From Maritimibacter sp. (GTDB taxonomy: Bacteria > Pseudomonadota > Alphaproteobacteria > Rhodobacterales > Rhodobacteraceae), in the NCBI GenBank assembly GCA_002695005.1, contig NZNT01000029.1:496001-560000 (forward strand): DNA of 64,000 nt, given 5' to 3'. The position numbers and the translations under genes are program-made. Under the pieces are notes generated by a model. That model was not told the DNA's origin. It did not search any database and saw only the letters and a program-made list of their open reading frames with translations. Shown here one piece after another: positions 60,814-64,000 of this stretch (its first letter is position 1; each line of letters begins with the position of its first letter).

Positions 60814-63267
60814 ATGACCGACCAGGTGGATGACCCCCAGAACCCGATCACCGAATTCGCCGAGCCGCTGCGCCGGGCGATCGGCGACCGCTACCTGACC
60901 TACGCCCTGTCCACGATCATGAACCGGGCGCTGCCCGACGCGCGCGACGGGCTGAAGCCGGTGCACCGGCGCATTCTCTATGCGATGCGGGAGCTGCGGC
61001 TGGCCTCTGGCGGGCGTTTCCGCAAGTCGTCGAAGATTTCGGGCGACGTGATGGGCAACTATCACCCCCACGGCGACACGGCGATCTACGACGCGATGGC
61101 GCGGCTCGCGCAGGACTTCAACGTGCGTTACCCGCTCGTCGACGGGCAGGGGAACTTCGGCAATATCGACGGGGATAACCCGGCGGCCTCGCGCTATACC
61201 GAAGCGCGGATGACCATCGTGGCCGAGGCGCTGCTCGAAGGACTGGACGAGGATTCGGTCGACTTTCGCGAGAATTATGACGGGACGCTGCGCGAGCCGG
61301 TGGTTCTGCCTGCCACCTTTCCGCACCTGCTGGCCAATGGCGCGGCGGGGATCGCGGTGGGGATGGCGACGAACATTCCGCCGCACAACATCGCGGAACT
61401 GGTGGATGCCTGCGTGCATCTCATCAAGACGCCGGATGCCCGCGATGACACGCTTCTGAACTACATCCCCGGTCCGGATTTTCCGACCGGCGGTATGATC
61501 GTGGAGCCGCGCGAGAATATCGCGGAAGCTTACCGCACCGGGCGCGGCTCGATCCGCCTGCGCTCGAAGTGGGAGGTCGAGGACCTTGGCCGGGGCCAGT
61601 GGCAGATCGTCGTTACCGAGATCCCGTTTCAGGTTCAGAAATCCAAGCTGATCGAAAAGCTGGCCGAGGTCATCCAGACCAAGAAGGTGCCGCTTCTGGC
61701 CGACGTGCGCGACGAGAGCGCGGATGACGTGCGGATCGTGCTTGAGCCGAAGTCGCGCAATGTCGAGCCCGACATGCTGATGGGGCTTTTGTTCCGGAAC
61801 TCCGATCTGGAAGTGCGCTTTTCCCTCAACATGAACGTGCTGATCGACGGGCTGACGCCCAAGGTCTGTTCGCTCAAGGAAATCCTGCGCGCCTTCCTCG
61901 ATTTCCGGCGCGAGGTTCTGATCCGCCGCTCGCAGCACCGGATGGCCAAGATCGATCACCGGCTGGAGGTGCTCGAAGGCTTCATCATCGCCTTCCTCAA
62001 CCTCGACCGGGTGATCGACATCATCCGCTATGACGACGACCCCAAGGCCGGGCTGATGTACGAGGACTGGTCGCGCCCGCATCAGGACACGATTCGGCGT
62101 GCCACGTCCGAGGCCGACTACGTCTCGCCGCTCATCGGTGTGGATGTTGCGAGCCTTGAGTTGCGCGAGGATGTCGACGCGACCGCGCCCGAGATCATCA
62201 CGGACAGCACCGGATCGGGCGCCAACCCGCGCCGGTTCGTGGGGCGGTCCGAGGGGCTGTCGGACGTGCAGGCCGATGCGATCCTCAACATGCGGCTGCG
62301 GTCGTTGCGGCGTCTCGAAGAGCTGGAGCTGATCCGGGAGCGTGATGCGCTGATGGAAGAGCGCGCCGGGCTCGAGGACCTGCTGGACAGCGAAGACCTG
62401 CAATGGACGCGCATCAGTGACGAGCTGAAGGACGCCAAGAAGAAGTTCGGCAGGGATTACGAGGGCGGCGCGCGGCGCACGCAGTTCGCGGAGGCCGCCG
62501 AAGTGCCGGACGTGCCGCTGGAGGCGATGATCGAGCGCGAACCTGTGACGGTCGTGTGCAGCCAGATGGGCTGGATTCGCGCCATGTCGGGCCATGTCGA
62601 CCTGAGCCGCGAGTTCAAGTTCAAGGATGGCGACGGTCCGCGCTTTGCCTTCCATGCCGAGACGACGGACCGGGTGATCCTGTTCGGGGCGAACGGGCGG
62701 TTCTACACGCTGTCCGCCGCGAATCTGCCCGGCGGGCGGGGGATGGGCGAGCCCGTGCGGCTCATGATCGACCTGCCCAACGACGTCGAGATCGTGGACA
62801 TGTTCGTCCATCAGCCCGACCGCAAGCTGATCGTCGCCTCCAAGGCCGGCAACGGGTTCATCGTGCCCGAGGCCGAAGTCGTGGCCCAGACCAAGAACGG
62901 CAAGCAGGTGCTGAATACCTCCGGCACCGTCGCGAAACTCGTGCGTCCGGTCGCGGGCGATCACGTCGCGGTGGTGAGCGAGAACCGCAAGCTGCTCGTC
63001 TTCCCGCTGGCCGAGCTTCCGGAGATGGGGCGCGGCAAGGGCGTCAGGCTTCAGAAATACGGCAGCGCGCGCGGGCGGCAGGGGACGCTCGACATCGATG
63101 GCGGGCTGTCGGACCTTACCACCTTCGACCTCGCCGCGGGCCTGAGCTGGGCCGCGACCGGGGACCGGACGCGCACAGAGGTGGACATGAGCCCGTGGAT
63201 CGGCAAACGGGCCGGGGTGGGGAAAATGCCGCCCCACGGCTTCCCGAAGTCCAACACCTTTACCTGA
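60814..63267 (+). CDS. parC: DNA topoisomerase IV subunit A
   Basis: Breaks and passes DNA strands to separate daughter chromosomes. 817 residues. The winged-helix and tower core begins YLTYALSTIMNRALPDARDG, with the DNA-cleaving Tyr128 in AASRYTEARMT. The C-terminal region (from about 590) has the beta-propeller blades (MGWIRAMSGH, ILFGANGRFYTLSA, and repeats ending in LPGGRGMG). ATG 60814 (MTDQVDD). Length and propeller favour ParC over GyrA, which is longer. ParE is not in the window. Confidence 0.92.
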   Translation: MTDQVDDPQNPITEFAEPLRRAIGDRYLTYALSTIMNRALPDARDGLKPVHRRILYAMRELRLASGGRFRKSSKISGDVMGNYHPHGDTAIYDAMARLAQDFNVRYPLVDGQGNFGNIDGDNPAASRYTEARMTIVAEALLEGLDEDSVDFRENYDGTLREPVVLPATFPHLLANGAAGIAVGMATNIPPHNIAELVDACVHLIKTPDARDDTLLNYIPGPDFPTGGMIVEPRENIAEAYRTGRGSIRLRSKWEVEDLGRGQWQIVVTEIPFQVQKSKLIEKLAEVIQTKKVPLLADVRDESADDVRIVLEPKSRNVEPDMLMGLLFRNSDLEVRFSLNMNVLIDGLTPKVCSLKEILRAFLDFRREVLIRRSQHRMAKIDHRLEVLEGFIIAFLNLDRVIDIIRYDDDPKAGLMYEDWSRPHQDTIRRATSEADYVSPLIGVDVASLELREDVDATAPEIITDSTGSGANPRRFVGRSEGLSDVQADAILNMRLRSLRRLEELELIRERDALMEERAGLEDLLDSEDLQWTRISDELKDAKKKFGRDYEGGARRTQFAEAAEVPDVPLEAMIEREPVTVVCSQMGWIRAMSGHVDLSREFKFKDGDGPRFAFHAETTDRVILFGANGRFYTLSAANLPGGRGMGEPVRLMIDLPNDVEIVDMFVHQPDRKLIVASKAGNGFIVPEAEVVAQTKNGKQVLNTSGTVAKLVRPVAGDHVAVVSENRKLLVFPLAELPEMGRGKGVRLQKYGSARGRQGTLDIDGGLSDLTTFDLAAGLSWAATGDRTRTEVDMSPWIGKRAGVGKMPPHGFPKSNTFT

Positions 63268-63324
63268 ATTTTGCCGGACGAACGATGTCGTGCAAGCTTC
63301 CCGCATAGCTTGTGGGAGATTTCA

Positions 63325-64000
63325 TTGACCCGTCTGTCCGCCGCTCTCGTGCGTCTCGCCCTCGCCTTTGCCATCCTTCCGGGCGTCGCGTCGGGCGCGC
63401 CCAACGGGTTCGAGAACCATGTCTTCAACGGCCGCGCGCCCGTCACGCAGAACGGCGTCGTGACGCTCCACGTGGAGGAGGGCGATTGCAGCAGCCGCAA
63501 ATACGGTGACGGGCGTGGCGAGAGCGATTGCTTCAACGGCAACCTCCGGTCGCGTATCGCCTACCGCAGCCACGCGAATCTGGGCCAAAGCCTCGAATAC
63601 GCCTTCGAGGTCATGGTGCCCGCTGGTTTACGTTACGGCGGTGGACCGAACCGGCGCAGTCTTCTGGAAATCGCCGAGTGGCAGCGCCTCAACACGATCA
63701 AGAACCACATCCACACGCTCCACCTCGACAGCGTCAAGGGCATCTCCTTCGACGACACGCGCTGTATCCCGCCGGGCGCGTTCGGATCGTGGCGCAGTAT
63801 CAAGGTGCAGGTGAAATGGGCTGCAGGCGAGGACGGGTTCCTCCAGGTGATCTGCGACGGCAAGCCGGTCATCGCCTATCGCGGCCAGACGGCGATCCCG
63901 CGGGACTGCGGACAACCCGGCGTCTTTCAGTGCGTGCCGGACCTTCAGCGCGTGAACCAACCGGTGCAGTTCCAGCTTGGCATCCTGTTTCGCGGGTACG
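63325..64000 (+). CDS. Polysaccharide-lyase-like secreted protein (start only)
   Basis: 225 codons are visible and the frame is open to the end. The start is a TTG at 63325 with GGGAG seven bases upstream. A signal peptide (about 1-25, LALAFAILPGVASGA) precedes a jelly-roll-like domain: LEYAFEVMVPAGLRYGGG, EIAEWQRLNT, WRSIKVQVKWAAGEDG and PVQFQLGILFRG. The pattern resembles heparin-lyase-I or related polysaccharide lyases that use the concanavalin fold. Substrate unknown. Cys pairs (GDCSSRK, SDCFNGN, DDTRCIP) suggest disulfides in the exported protein. Confidence 0.6.
   Translation, partial: MTRLSAALVRLALAFAILPGVASGAPNGFENHVFNGRAPVTQNGVVTLHVEEGDCSSRKYGDGRGESDCFNGNLRSRIAYRSHANLGQSLEYAFEVMVPAGLRYGGGPNRRSLLEIAEWQRLNTIKNHIHTLHLDSVKGISFDDTRCIPPGAFGSWRSIKVQVKWAAGEDGFLQVICDGKPVIAYRGQTAIPRDCGQPGVFQCVPDLQRVNQPVQFQLGILFRGY

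Noticed and set aside
60748-63306. 852-codon open frame antisense to parC
   Set aside because: Covers the conserved parC gene in reverse; no domain recognised and composition typical of GC-rich shadows.

Overview
The window is a 64 kb piece of a high-GC alphaproteobacterial chromosome, most likely a member of the Rhodobacterales (roseobacter/Rhodobacteraceae group). The pointers are the aerobic (CobN-type) cobalamin genes with CbtAB, a fused TAXI-type TRAP transporter, the NepR-EcfG-PhyR general stress response, the divergent argH/tlpA pair, several small families typical of this order (DUF6478, DUF1636, the twin-membrane HIG1-like protein), and a characteristic two-hairpin repeat. It is ordinary chromosome: no rRNA, tRNA, CRISPR array, insertion sequence, integrase or prophage was recognised. 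Genes are tightly packed, with many 4-base start/stop overlaps.

Layout. 1-6000: end of a patatin-like lipase, nicotinamidase, a DegP/HtrA protease, the tRNA hydroxylase TrhO, glyoxalase I, a sulfotransferase-like protein and an MgtC-like protein. 6000-11470: a general stress response island. It holds a glycine-zipper lipoprotein, CsbD, an HWE-type sensor kinase, EcfG, NepR, PhyR, a DUF1328 protein, a DUF883 protein and a holin-like membrane protein; most transcription units are preceded by GGAAC-N16/17-CGTT promoters. 11480-18710: a uptake-and-catabolism cluster (universal stress protein, fused TRAP permease, TAXI binding protein, RpiR-family regulator, class III aminotransferase, beta-keto acid cleavage enzyme). 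18700-38430: cobalamin genes in three blocks (DUF1636-cobC-cobD; riboswitch-cbtB-cbtA, a second DUF1636, cobW-GNAT-cobN-tandem GNAT; cobO), interrupted by a lytic transglycosylase, smc, a TsoY-like membrane protein and a CidA/LrgB pair.

38700-64000: fadH, argH/tlpA, a sterol-desaturase-family gene, a TetR unit with two clear operators, an FMN reductase, DUF6478, a CPBP protease, accD-folC, a rhodanese-LysM pair, a MalY-like lyase, the def1-def2-fmt operon in which the second deformylase has lost its catalytic residues, a molybdoenzyme with its cytochrome b, a PduO-type adenosyltransferase, an SDR and an SH3 protein behind another EcfG-like promoter, parC, and the start of a polysaccharide-lyase-like gene that runs off the end.

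How it fits together: the sensor kinase, PhyR, NepR and EcfG form a partner-switching circuit whose targets lie alongside it. The riboswitch links cobalt import to B12 level, and CobN, CobW, CobO, CobC and CobD carry out metal insertion, adenosylation and aminopropanol attachment. The aminotransferase and BKACE genes suggest breakdown of an imported amino acid to a beta-keto acid and then to acetoacetate. No wholly new system was found. The strongest leads are the EcfG promoter cluster, the degenerate deformylase, the two-hairpin repeat family, the BKACE cluster and the paired DUF1636 genes.
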